DNA of 64,000 bases from Alnus glutinosa. Its lineage: Eukaryota; Streptophyta; Magnoliopsida; Fagales; Betulaceae. Position 1 is the stretch's first letter; every line of letters begins with the position of its first letter. The stretch lies in the NCBI RefSeq assembly GCF_958979055.1, contig NC_084886.1, positions 16,782,654 to 16,846,653 on the forward strand, given 5' to 3'. Positions 12,201-22,393 of this stretch are shown piece by piece. Below the pieces are notes generated by a model. The model searched no databases. It was not told the DNA's origin and was given only the letters and a program-made list of their open reading frames with translations. The translations under genes were made by a program, and so were the position numbers.

Positions 12201-13078
12201 ATGGGCCAGTTGCTTTTGCAGCAAAAACTGGCACAGATGCTCTCCCGATTAACAAAAATAGCCGAGGAATTTAATGTTGCGGTCTACATGACTAATCAAG
12301 GTAATCCCCGACCAGTTTGAGAGACCTTTTGTATGCTCTTTTGTTTCTAATTAATCTCATGTAGACAAAGCTGGATACCATATAATACAATCTCAAAGAA
12401 CAAACATTATATTTGTTTTTTAAAATGTGGCTAAAGAAGTTCAAATTTAGGTGTATAAACAACTTTAGGTGTATAAACAACTCAGTCTATTTGCCCAGAA
12501 ATTGTGTTGAATCATTAGTGAGCAATATCAATTTGTAATCCAATCATTGTTGCTCCAGCTAATATTGCATGACGTACTGGAGGTTTATTGCTAAACTATA
12601 TCTTTGGATTGTTGGCTGCAGTTATAGCTGACCCCGGTGGTGGAATGTTCATATCCGATCCAAAGAAACCAGCCGGAGGGCATGTGCTTGCCCACGCGGC
12701 CACAATAAGGCTGATGTTCAGGAAAGGCAAAGGTGAACAGCGTGTCTGCAAGGTGTTTGATGCACCAAATCTGCCCGAGAGTGAAGCAATATCCTTCCCA
12801 CTTGTGTGATAATTTTACAGTTTAATTTTCTGATTGCCTAAAAATCATCTTTTAAGAATTAACACTATAATTCTCACCATTCTGTTCACGAGAGAGTCAA
12901 AGCAAGTGAAATCCAAAATCATTCAATAAAAATTACCATCAAACCCACCACTCAGCATGCGTGAATTCTATCTTCCAGAACAAATTTTAAAAACTACTTT
13001 TCACTGTTGTCAAGTTTAACTTGACAAAAGCACGTATTTCAGATAACACCAGGGGGCATTGCAGACGCAAAGGACTAA
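9297..13078 (+). CDS. DMC1: Meiotic recombinase DMC1 (RecA/RAD51 family)
   Basis: It forms the meiosis-specific nucleoprotein filament for strand exchange between homologues. Exons: 9297-9313, 9432-9514, 10101-10192, 10281-10352, 10494-10532, 10698-10755, 10853-10898, 10995-11040, 11501-11562, 11718-11784, 11877-11969, 12047-12115, 12222-12300, 12622-12788, 13034-13078. They total 1035 nt, giving 344 residues, the usual plant DMC1 length. Visible features: N-terminal helix-hairpin-helix region ([19 protein letters not shown]), Walker A GEFRSGKT (133-140), Walker B LLIVDS (224-229), the RecA-core block [16 protein letters not shown], and the C-terminus [21 protein letters not shown] and [18 protein letters not shown] separate it from RAD51. 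Introns 9 and 14 carry U12-type signals. It is convergent with the TSJT1-like gene, with 588 bp between the stops. Everything needed for function appears present. Confidence 0.95.
11563..11717 (+). other. U12-type GT-AG intron (DMC1 intron 9)
   Basis: The donor /GTATCCTTTT matches the U12 5' splice-site consensus RTATCCTTT. TTCCTTCTTAAC at 11691-11702 matches the U12 branch motif TTCCTTRAC, with the branch A about 16 nt before the CAG acceptor. Splicing here joins TT|C, restoring the Phe of EGTFRPDR. Confidence 0.85.
12789..13033 (+). other. U12-type AT-AC intron (DMC1 intron 14)
   Basis: The intron begins ATATCCTT, the AT-AC form of the U12 donor, and ends AGCAC, with AC as the last two bases. 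A branch-like GTTTAAC sits at 13014-13020, about 14 nt from the acceptor. Splicing gives [18 protein letters not shown], the conserved DMC1 C-terminus. A GT-AG alternative (donor after 12809, acceptor before 13043) would instead insert ISFPL in place of VFQ. Confidence 0.85.
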
Positions 13079-13666
13079 GCTCAAGACATTACATTTTCCT
13101 GATATCTACTAGCAGTTTAGTATAAAGTTGCAAATGACATAAGCAATAGCCCGTTGATTATGAATCCTAAAAGCATTGGAGTGCTTTAGCTGCCCTGGCC
13201 TATGCTCTAGATATATCAAAACTTCTTTGGTAAATGTGGAACAAGCTGTAACAAAATAGCAGCATATGCTAGAAATCAATGGACTTCAATTCATTATTTC
13301 ATATTAACGGTGCCACTGTCTGAACAGGAAACTGATCCCATGTTCAAAAGCAGCTACCATCAGCATGTACATAACTGCAATTTAAAGAGAGATATATCAA
13401 ATAGCGATCTACCGCAATATCAGACTTGAAGAGCCGTTATATTATTCCGTGACATCATGGCTTAGTTTTGACAATAAGCAACACTCATAGCAGCATCGAA
13501 TCATGTCTTTAGTTTTGAAAGTACTACTAAGGATATGAAGCTAAGCATCCATTGAAAAACCAAAGTCATTCAAGATGAGAGTAGGTGATGAGGAAAATAC
13601 AGAGTAAAAGCAACGGAAGGCCCCCTAATAACAACAGCCTTGCCGCAGAAGGAAATTATAACAAGA

Positions 13667-16404
13667 TCAGTAGTTTGAGGACCAGTTGGCAGCACTTCCA
13701 ACTCTCGGCATGCCAACAGTTTCCCTCTTAGACTCTGCATCCACTGTGAAAGTTGCACCGCACACCTGGCCAGAACTGTCCACCCGCGGCACTGGCTTCA
13801 CCTCATTAAGGGGGTGTTCAAAACTCCTCAAGCCTCCAGAGGATGTGAAGAAGCATCCTTCAGAAAACAACATAATGGAGAGAAATAAGCAATCTAATAG
13901 GTTATGCTCATGAAGAAATAGCAAACTTTCCTAAAAAAGACTAGTAACCCAAAGTTCATGCTAATTAACACACAGAAAACAGGAAATGAGTCCCAATTTT
14001 ATAACCATTGTGATAGATAGGTAATAAAAAGGGAACACAAAGAAGATTTTGATGTTTATCTTACTATAACAATTTGAAATCACTGACTTCCCTATATTTC
14101 TTATACTAGGGTCCTAAATCAACTTGAAACATATTTCAAAGCTCCCGGTAAGTTTTTGTCCCATGTATTTTATTTTATCCCAATATTCTGACATCTAGAT
14201 CATTGAGACGAGCGAAAAGATTTCTAAAGAAATTCTCCACTATGTGGGCAACCATTTTCCTAACCCGAATAAAAATAATTTTCATGTTCATATACCTTTA
14301 GGAAATGGTGCAAAAGATCTCCCGCAGCCCTTCGTCACAATTTCTTTATCATCTGAAAGAACGAGATGGCCTTCAGAATCAGTACCCCAAAAGAAGGGAA
14401 CATTCCCATCAGTATCCTGCATAAGACAAAGGTTAGAATTAGCTCGACTAAAGCAGATGAAGATCAGTACAAAGAAAGAGATTAGAATTAGGAGGGGCCA
14501 TAACATAGGAGCACAGCATTTTGGAAGAAAGTTATACTCACTGCAGCTAAAAATACGGCTTTGGAAGTGCTGTCGTAGAGAATAAATGCAAACTTCCCGT
14601 GGATATCTCTCACAACCTGATCAGCTGGATAAGGACCTCGATCTCTCAGAGTTCTGTAAGCTTCTATAACGATGACAACCTCATTCGCAGTTTTGTTCAA
14701 TCCATATTGTTGCTTAAGCAGAGCAACATTTTCAATGTGGCCTTGAAACAAGCAGAAAATGTCGTCCACTACCGCAAACAATCTAACAGTAGAAGATGTT
14801 GAACGTCAACAATTGGATTTATGTGCCACCAACGAAAAGAAAAATCATCAGCATAAAAAGAAGAAAAAAAAAATCAGTGAAAAAATAAGGGCAATAGCAG
14901 TACAGCAGAAATTAACCATCTGATTCTTCCATGATATGTGAAGACACAAAGTCTCAGTGTTTTAGAATGTCCTCATTGCAAAATAACAATCCAAGTCAAC
15001 AAGAACAATGAAAGCATGATTAAAAATATGTTTGCCAACATAACTACAAATAATCTCCCAAAAAAAAGCGCTCCAAATCCTTAGAAAAGACATGCTTGTT
15101 GATTCAAATGCTATATAGAACACTGATATAATAATTTTATGCCACGGGAAATTCAAACGTTCTAAAGAACTGCCAACATATTAGAATAATAAAAATGAAC
15201 ATAGCCAACGAGTTGAGAATCAGTCTTTTGTCTCATACCAAGGCGATTATTGAGACAGATGAAACTAAAGACAAAATAAAATCTTTCCACTTGAATAGTT
15301 GGATTATATGCCAATGTAAGACAGACATAACCCAGAATATAAGTTACTCAAGCAAAGTTTAAGATATAAAAATTGATTGAATAGATATGAAGACAAAAAC
15401 CACTGATCAAACAAGAGTTTGATGATCCCTTCGTAGTGGGGTTTGTGGGCAGGCCCTGTTTGCCACAAAAAAAAAAAAAAAAATACTTGAAAACCCACAA
15501 AACACAAAAATCTAACAAGCCAAAATCAAAGCATACCCCTCAAGAATCTGGTTCTTTCCTAACATTTCTTAGACACCAAAGGAAGCACTTGCAATTTCAG
15601 CCACAACCCACACTAATGGATTAGATTAGCTAACAAGAGAACACTAAGATCTATGACATTATCACCAAGATCCTAACCCAATAGTACAAAGATCATCAAA
15701 AATTCAGTCAACAATTGTACATCTGTAAAACAAAAGTCTCAAATATTCTTATTAACCGTGAAAAATATAATTGTCATCATGCCACTACAGATAAGAGCCA
15801 CATTTCTTATGACAAGTAAAACAAGGACCAGATATAGATATCAACAAGATAAAACAAAATAACGCACCCGTAATCTAAAAATCTACATCAGAAGTAGCAA
15901 ATTTAACCCCGCTTGGCCTAACAGGAACGTAAGGGATTAAAAAGACCCCCCGGAAAAGAAATAAATGAAAACTTGGGATCCTATGAAAAAATCCCCAAGT
16001 TTTCTTTCCTTTTCCTACCATTTCTCACCAACCAAACATCCGATAAGCCCAAACCCAAACGACCCACCAATCACCAAAACCGGATCATAGGGGAATTATG
16101 CGCGTAAAAATGAAAAGAAACTTATATATATTTCTTTCTCTTCATCGTGTGGGCATTTTCATGTTGTGGAGGTAGATAAAGGAAATGGGTGTTGTAGTAC
16201 CAACCTGGGGAGGAGAGGGTTCTGTCTGTCGAGCGAGTAGGCCAGGAGGCCAGCGGAGCCAAGGTTGACAGTGACGGAGCCAGGGTGCACAGAGACGAAG
16301 TGCTGGGCCAAGAACCCATCTTTCAGAGCCGAGACCGCGTCCGAGTGAGGGCTCGTCAGAGCCTCGGGGCTCTTCACCACCGATTTCTCAAACACCGCCA
16401 GCAT
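13667..16404 (-). CDS. TSJT1-like / aluminium-induced-type protein (DUF3700, YGL and LRDR motifs)
   Basis: Member of the plant stem-specific TSJT1 / wali7 family, related to class II glutamine amidotransferase folds and often induced by metal stress, sugar starvation or wounding; the biochemical role is unsettled. Exons in reading order: 16404-16205, 14782-14542, 14416-14296, 13857-13667; 753 nt, 250 residues. Visible motifs: start MLAVFEKSVVKSPEAL, DDIFCLFQGHIENV (about 73-86), QQYGLNKTANEV with YGL at 93-95, TLRDRGPYPADQV with LRDR at 112-115, VPFFWGTDSEG, FTSSGGLRSFEHPLNEVKPV, and the C-terminus VGSAANWSSNY. It lacks the N-terminal Cys nucleophile of true amidotransferases. Intron 1 is long (1.4 kb). 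The 5' leader has GA repeats. Confidence 0.93.
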
Positions 16405-16437
16405 TTTCTTCTTTCTTGATCGTCGATCGAACGCACA

Positions 16438-16504
16438 GAGAGAGAGAGAGAGAGAGACAGAAGGAAAATGATGGAAAGTGGAAGTGAGAGAGAGAGAGAG
16501 AGAG
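16438..16504. repeat. GA/CT microsatellite in the TSJT1-like 5' leader
   Basis: Two (GA)n blocks, 16438-16457 and 16485-16504, lie 34-100 bp upstream of the minus-strand start codon. As (CT)n on the sense strand this is a common 5'-UTR or core-promoter feature and a possible GAGA-factor (BPC) binding site. Confidence 0.7.
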
Positions 16505-16559
16505 CGTTATTTGAGAGAGACTCTGGGGGTGGTAAATATGTGACTCGTTGAATGGGCAA

Positions 16560-18389
16560 CTTTTTTGGTTCCCCGATACTGCCCTTGCTTTTTGTGCGAA
16601 TTGTCGCGTATACCCTGGAAGTCTCTTATCTACGAATATTTTAGTTTAGATCTTTTTGTTTTTCTAGGGTTTCTTAAGCAATAAATATCATTTTATCCCA
16701 TGATTTGACTTTTCACTAAAAAACAAACACTTTTTTTTTTTTTTTTTTTTAATAACTAACTTTTTATGGTAAGCCTTAGCAAGCAAAAAATAAAGAAGAA
16801 TATTTTTTGCTAAAAGTTATAGGATATTTACTACAAGGAATTAATTAAATAAAATGCAAGAGAAAATGATTTTTCATATTGACTTTATATATTTAGCCTC
16901 AGTATAATCTTTTCGGACATTAGAATCATCTTGATCCAATTAGAAAGTTTAATTAGAACAAGAGTCTATATAGAAGCGATTTTCAAATTTAAATTCCTAT
17001 CATGAGTCTAAAAGTATTTATTAAATAGTGATATTTTAATTTAAATTCTTTTAGAGGGCCTTATAAAATGTCTAGAGCCAAAAGATTTAAGAGTGTGTTT
17101 CATCTAATCAAAAGAAAGTTCTCTATAATCTAAAAAGAGAAATGTTATGTATACTCTCACTCTCACATTTTTTGACGTGATTTTTAAAATTATAATTGAA
17201 TCAAAATTCAATAATGATTAATCCCAGATTTAATAATGTTTTTAAAAGTTACGTTAAGGAGTATAAGAGTGAGAATATGTATCACATTACTCATCTAAAA
17301 ATGAAGTTTCATTGAGCGCTGGGCTTATAGTTTTAGGGATGTTAATTTTGATGAGTCACATTACTCACTTTTTTTTCTCTTTTTATTTTTTGAAAAGAAA
17401 ATGTAAAGAGGAAAGAACTCACTTGGAGGAACATGTATGCAACACAAATTGCAAGGATCTAATTTTATGGCCTAAAAAATCTAATTTTAATGGAGGGGCT
17501 TGAGAATTGAGATGACCAAATTTCAACCCACATATTACCGTCAGAATTTTCGGGTAATACAATGTAATGAATAGTTGACTAAATCACAATAAAGCAGAGG
17601 GTATTTTAGTAAGCTTGTCTCATGGTTTTAATTATTATATATATAGAACAATTAGCCCACAAAATAGACTGGACAAAAGTTTGATCTTATCCCCATTATA
17701 GAAAGCTGGCGTGGCATATGGCGGTGGTCAACACTCGCTCCAACTAATATTAATCTGAGAGATTAGAGGCATTAAAAGAGCATTAATGGGAGATTCACAT
17801 GGGTTTGTCATGACGTGTTTTGGGTATCATTTTCACTCTCTAGAAATCTTCTTGACCAGAAAGGGGTTCACCAGATCAACCTTAGATGATTCACAGTGGC
17901 AATGTTCATGGCTTTTAACAAAGATGTTCAAGTACTGTATTTGCTTTTAGAATAGAATACTCATCTTCTCGAAAGTTATTATATGACTGTTTATCATCGG
18001 AGGTGTTAACTCTTAAATAAATCACCGATTGCTCTTTATATTCTTATCAAAGGGTGAGAGGAATCAATTACAATTTACATATATTAATTAGCTTCTCAGT
18101 AATTAAGTGAGAAACCAAACACAGTATTTGGTTGTGTACGTACGTATTACCTCTTTACGAACCATAAAGAGTGCACCATCACAATCATGTCTTCTTTTTC
18201 TTTTCTTCTTTTTTTTTTTTTTTAAAAAAAAAAAATCTAATTAATAAGGTAGGAGGGAGCGGCAAACTGTGATTATTTTATTTATATGTTATCATGGTAA
18301 TACTTATCCGTTGAAAATTGATCAAAAGGAGCTTAGACGGCAAAAACTGCGTGCAAAAATAATTAATAGGTAGGGCAGCTAATCTACAA
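16560..18389. other. AT-rich intergenic DNA
   Basis: No supported gene. It contains poly(T) at 16732-16750, a short MITE (17137-17292) and a T/A homopolymer hairpin at 18208-18236. The promoter of the TSJT1-like gene should lie in its first few hundred bases, but no clear TATA box could be assigned. Confidence 0.5.
17137..17292. mobile_element. hAT-like MITE with 9-bp flanking duplication
   Basis: The ends are GAGAAATGTTATGTATACTCTC and the reverse complement of GAGTGAGAATATGTATCACATTACTC. Direct repeats ATCTAAAAA flank it exactly (17128-17136 and 17293-17301). The termini belong to the same GAGWAATG family as the elements at 27923 and 48228. Confidence 0.8.
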
Positions 18390-18960
18390 AACTATGGGAA
18401 AAATTTCCTGTCTCTGAAGAAAAAAGTGTAGGGTTGGAAGTTGAAGAAGGTGCAGTGGCAGATATAGAGGAAAAAGGAAAATTGTGTTTGATAGGGGAAT
18501 TGCTTGCTGATCGAATAGTAGGCAAAGATGTACTTAAATCCACCCTGAGACAGGGATGGAAACTCATGCATGGGTACTTCAAACTTCAGGGTTATGGGGG
18601 AAAATCTGTTTGTTATAGAGTTCGAATATGAATGGGATAAAGCTCGACTGATGGAAGGAAGGCCATGGATTCTTTAGGGGCATTTATTTTTGGTGAAGGA
18701 ATTCGATGGGCTCATCTCTCCAACTCAGATGGCGTTTGAAAATGCTGCCTTTTGGGTTAGAATGTCCAATCTCCCTTTGGCTTGTATGGGTATCGAAATA
18801 GGCTTCAAGATAGGAGCTTCTGTGGGAGAGGTGGATCGGAAGATGTTGATGTCCCGGACGGTAAAGTGGGCTAGGGGGAGGCGTTGTTGTGCCTCTATAG
18901 TGTGGAACCATATTGAGCAACGGAGACAAATCAAAATTGCTTTGCACAATTAGTTGAAAA
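18390..18960 (+). pseudogene. LINE ORF1 fragment (DUF4283-like)
   Basis: Translations in two frames give KGKLCLIGELLADRIVGKDV ... STLRQGWKLMHGYFKLQGYG, then EYEWDKARLMEGRPWIL, then AFWVRMSNLPLACMGIEIGF and KIGASVGEVDR. This is the DUF4283 nucleic-acid-binding module of plant LINE ORF1. A stop at 18676 and frame changes break it. The usual zinc knuckle that should follow is missing or displaced by the LTR insertion. Confidence 0.7.
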
Positions 18961-19059
18961 GCAATGCAAGAGGGTTGATTTGGATTTTGTGGTATGAAGG
19001 AACTCTTCATTGGCTCCCGCTCGGGTGGATTCTCTACACGTACTTCTGCCATGTCGTCC

Positions 19060-20783
19060 TCAACTTTGAATACGTTTTTTTTTATTATTTTTATTTTTAT
19101 TTTTATTTTATTTTATTTTTATTTTATTACATGAACATAAGCATAACAAAAGGAAAACAAAAACAAAAAATAAAAATTAAAGGAAAAAAGCCTTCTTTTT
19201 TTTTCTTTTTTTTTTTTTCTTTTTTTTAGATTATCATAAACAGAAATAACTAAAATAAAAGGAAAAACTTTAAAAACAAAATTTAACACAATCCCCGGTA
19301 ACGGCGCCAAAAACTTGTTGTGCAAATATCTACCTAAATAAATAGATAAATATTTGTACGTTTTACTCGCAAGTGCACAAGATCAAAACGATAGTATAGT
19401 AGGCAAATACGAGATCATTCCCACGAGGATTGGTATAAATTGTATTTAAAGAGAAATTTCTAAAAGCGATATGTTGAATAAGACGAGATAAAAGATTGAA
19501 TTAAAAATACTATGAAGAAAAGGTAGGGCTTCGATATCCACCGCTAATCATACTCAAATAAGATTCGCAATATGCACAATACTACAATCATAACATGATG
19601 TTTAATGTTTACCAGCCACAAGGGAATGGTATCTTCTCCTAAAGCTATTGATTTCCCTAATCAACGAGTTAGGCATGGTATCTACTCTAACTCTTTTCTT
19701 CCTTAAAGGATTTAGCATGGTATCTACTAAGTTGTTCTTCAAGGAAGCATAAATCTATGGAAATCGGTAAACACACTCAGATTGAAATATGGTATCTATT
19801 CCAGTTGTCTTTATGTTGATTAATCCAAGAACCTGTGTCGGGGTTCTTTTGTTACTCTATTATGCCCAGGACTCGGTCATCCAAATTGACATAAATAACA
19901 AATCCATACCACATGCATATGATGGCCAAACATAAACATGCGAGGAATTCAAGAAACTAGAATTAATCAAGTTAAACATCAATATATAAATTGTAGCAAA
20001 GCAAATTGAAAAACTTAAAAAGACATGATTAGGGCTTCAATCGAGCCCTAACTAAAGTATTAGTTACAACTAATATAAACTAAAATTATATACATACAGA
20101 AAATAAATAAAGGAAGAAAGAAAATAAAAACTAAAAAGAACCTCCTTCTTGATGTAGCCTTTGATTCTTCCTCAAAACTTGTGTGTCTTTCTTCAAAAGC
20201 TAGATGCCTATTTATAGGGATTAGAGAAGCTTTAGAAGCTCTAGAATTCCTATTACAATTCTAAGTAGGTTTTCTAGTCCAAAAAGAATAATTACAAATC
20301 TTCTCCTTTTCTGAAATTTCTATCCAAGTAGGAAAAGGATTCCAAAATTCGTACAGATTTGCGGTCTTTTATTGCGGGGCGATTTTGGCATGGAAAACAT
20401 CCGAATTAGGAAAAACCTATTTCTGACATATTTGTTGAGTTTATTATTAGCTTTCCAACGCCACCAATTTTGTTGCAATCTGATACTTGAGCCGAAAGTT
20501 ATAATTAAATTACTGAGACGTGCTCATTCTGGATTCTTTCCAAAGATAACGAATTTTTGCCAACTTCTCTTTCCTTAAATTCAAAATTGATTTGGAGTTT
20601 GAATCTATCCAAAAGTGAGTTTGCTGACTTCATTATAATCTTGGAATTTGATCGGTTTTTCTTCTAAAACCTGTAAAATATAAGAAAACACAAAAACAAC
20701 ACAAAACATCAAATTATAACAAAACTAAGAGCATAACATATGTAAATTAAGGGGCTTGAATGTGTAACATTCAGCACTTATCA
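19060..20783 (-). mobile_element. Truncated gypsy-type LTR element (LTR, PBS and leader only)
   Basis: On the minus strand an LTR of about 1.47 kb starts TGATAAGTGCTGAATG at 20783 and ends ...TTTGCACAACA at 19316. A tRNA-Asp primer-binding site follows at 19309-19292 (TGGCGCCGTTACCGGGGA, one mismatch to the tRNA 3' end), then an AT-rich leader to about 19060. No gag, pol or second LTR is present. The LTR contains several copies of ATGGTATCTACT. It interrupts the decayed LINE. Confidence 0.75.
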
Positions 20784-20824
20784 GGCGTCCAAAGTTTGTA
20801 TGGTCAATGGCGTGGCAAATGTAG

Positions 20825-21139
20825 GGTGCGTTTGGGATTGCGATTTCGTAAGCAATAAGTGCGATTTTAAACCAAATCGCAGAACATAGATCGTTTGGGA
20901 ACTGCGTTTTTAAAAATTGCGATTTAAAAACGCAGAAAATCTGCTTTTTCAAATCGCAGATAAGATAGTGCTTTTTTGAAAACGCAGAATTTTAAAAGGT
21001 AAATTCGCGATTTTAAAGGCTAAACTGTGATTTTGCCAAGCGCTTAACTGCGTTTTTAAAAATCACTTTTTTCAAATCGCACATTTTAAAATCGTTATTT
21101 TAAATCGCACTTTTTGAAATCGCAAACCCAAACGGATCC
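20825..21139. mobile_element. MITE, GCGTTTGGG family (copy 1)
   Basis: The left end GGTGCGTTTGGGATTGCGAT and the right end, read as reverse complement GGATCCGTTTGGGTTTGCGA, form TIRs. The interior is made of repeated AAATCGCA / TGCGATTT words, so it can fold extensively. GTAG flanks both sides. A relative is at 53950-54270. Confidence 0.7.
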
Positions 21140-21442
21140 GTAGTCTCAAAGGCGGCCAACTTATCAAATCCTTCATCTAACTTATGGGACACATATGATG
21201 GGAATATTGTACGTAAGTCTAGTGTGAAGGGAAGGGATGGAAACGCAAGGCTAGCTCGAGTTTGAAATCAAAGTTCTTATATGATTGAAGTTGATACCCC
21301 TCTCTTGGGAAACGCCAACGGGATGTACCAGATGTTGAAGAAAAGGCTGGGGGAGATGGGAAAAAAGGAAAGGCGTAAGGAGTGTGTAAGGAGGCTGCTA
21401 TAGATGATTTGGTGGAGGCTGGGGACAGTCCCGCCATCCATA

Positions 21443-21560
21443 ATGAGTATTTTAAGTTGGAATTGTCGGGGGTTGAAAACCCACAAACTGTTAGAGACCT
21501 TTGCTTTTTTGGTAAAGGAAAAGAAACTTACTTTGGTTTTTCTTGTGGAAACTAAATGAT
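21443..21560 (+). pseudogene. LINE endonuclease N-terminus
   Basis: MSILSWNCRGLK, the start of plant LINE ORF2 (apurinic endonuclease), runs into FLVKEKKLTLVFLVETK and a stop. SWNCRGL and ETK are the first two conserved endonuclease motifs. A MULE-like element breaks the domain at 21732. Confidence 0.7.
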
Positions 21561-21731
21561 GAATAAAAAAAAAAAAAAATTGTTTTTTAAAGAATAAAAT
21601 CGGCTACTATGACATGTTTGTGATTGATTGTATTGTGTGGGTTGGAGTGAAGGGCTTGTTCTCCTATGGAAGGAAGAAGCTCATGTTCATATTTAGAATT
21701 ATAGTTGAAGACACATCAATGTTGCAATTAA

Positions 21732-22393
21732 GCGATAATTGTACCAATGGTTCCTGGAATATGTCATAATTACGAATTAGTCTCCATAGTTTAAAAAGTT
21801 CATGAAAGGTTTTTGTGGTAAACTATAATTACAAATTGATCCCTGAAGTCAGATTCTGTTAAATGCCACGTCAGTGCCACGTCTAACAAATAAAATGACG
21901 ATACATGTCCATCTGAATAAAAAAGTATAAATTTATTAAAAAATAAATAAATAAACTTATTATTTATTAAAAAAAAAAAAAGGAAGGGGTGGCTGGGCCA
22001 CCCCTAGTGGCCTGGGGATGGCCTTCGGGCTAGTTCCAGGGGTGGCCCGATGGCCACTCCCATTGGCCGGCCACCCCTTCCTTTTCTTTTCTTTTTTTGT
22101 TTTGTTTTTTTTTGTTTTTTAATTTTAATTTTTTTTTAAAAAAATAAGTTTATTTAATTATTTTTTAATAAATTTATATTTTTTATTAAGATAGACACGT
22201 GTTGCCATCTTATTGGTTTGATGTGGCGCTAACGTGGCATTTAACAGAATCTGTCAAAAATTTTAACTGAATTTGACTCCAAAGATTGATTTGTAATTAT
22301 AGTTTACTACAAAGACCTCCCATAAGCTTTTTAAACCATAGGGAGTGATTCGTAATTATGGCATACCCAAGGGACCAGTGGTGCAATTATCCC
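21732..22393. mobile_element. MULE-like element with long TIRs and GGCCACCCC hairpin
   Basis: Long terminal inverted repeats (about 170 bp) start GATAATTGTACC on the left and, in reverse complement, GGGATAATTGCACCACTGG on the right. They contain TAATTACGAATYA and GTAAACTATAATTACAAATYRAT. The core 21985-22080 is a GC-rich palindrome rich in GGGGTGGC/GCCACCCC. The same termini bound the 45627-47686 element, which has a 9-bp duplication. No clear duplication is seen here. Confidence 0.75.

Noticed and set aside
12622-12809. DMC1 exon 14 extended to a GT donor at 12810 with acceptor before 13043
   Set aside because: It stays in frame but replaces conserved VFQ with ISFPL. The AT-AC U12 pair fits both splice consensus and protein family better.
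18684-19052. 122-residue minus-strand open frame
   Set aside because: It is antisense to LINE ORF1 remains and has no motif of its own.
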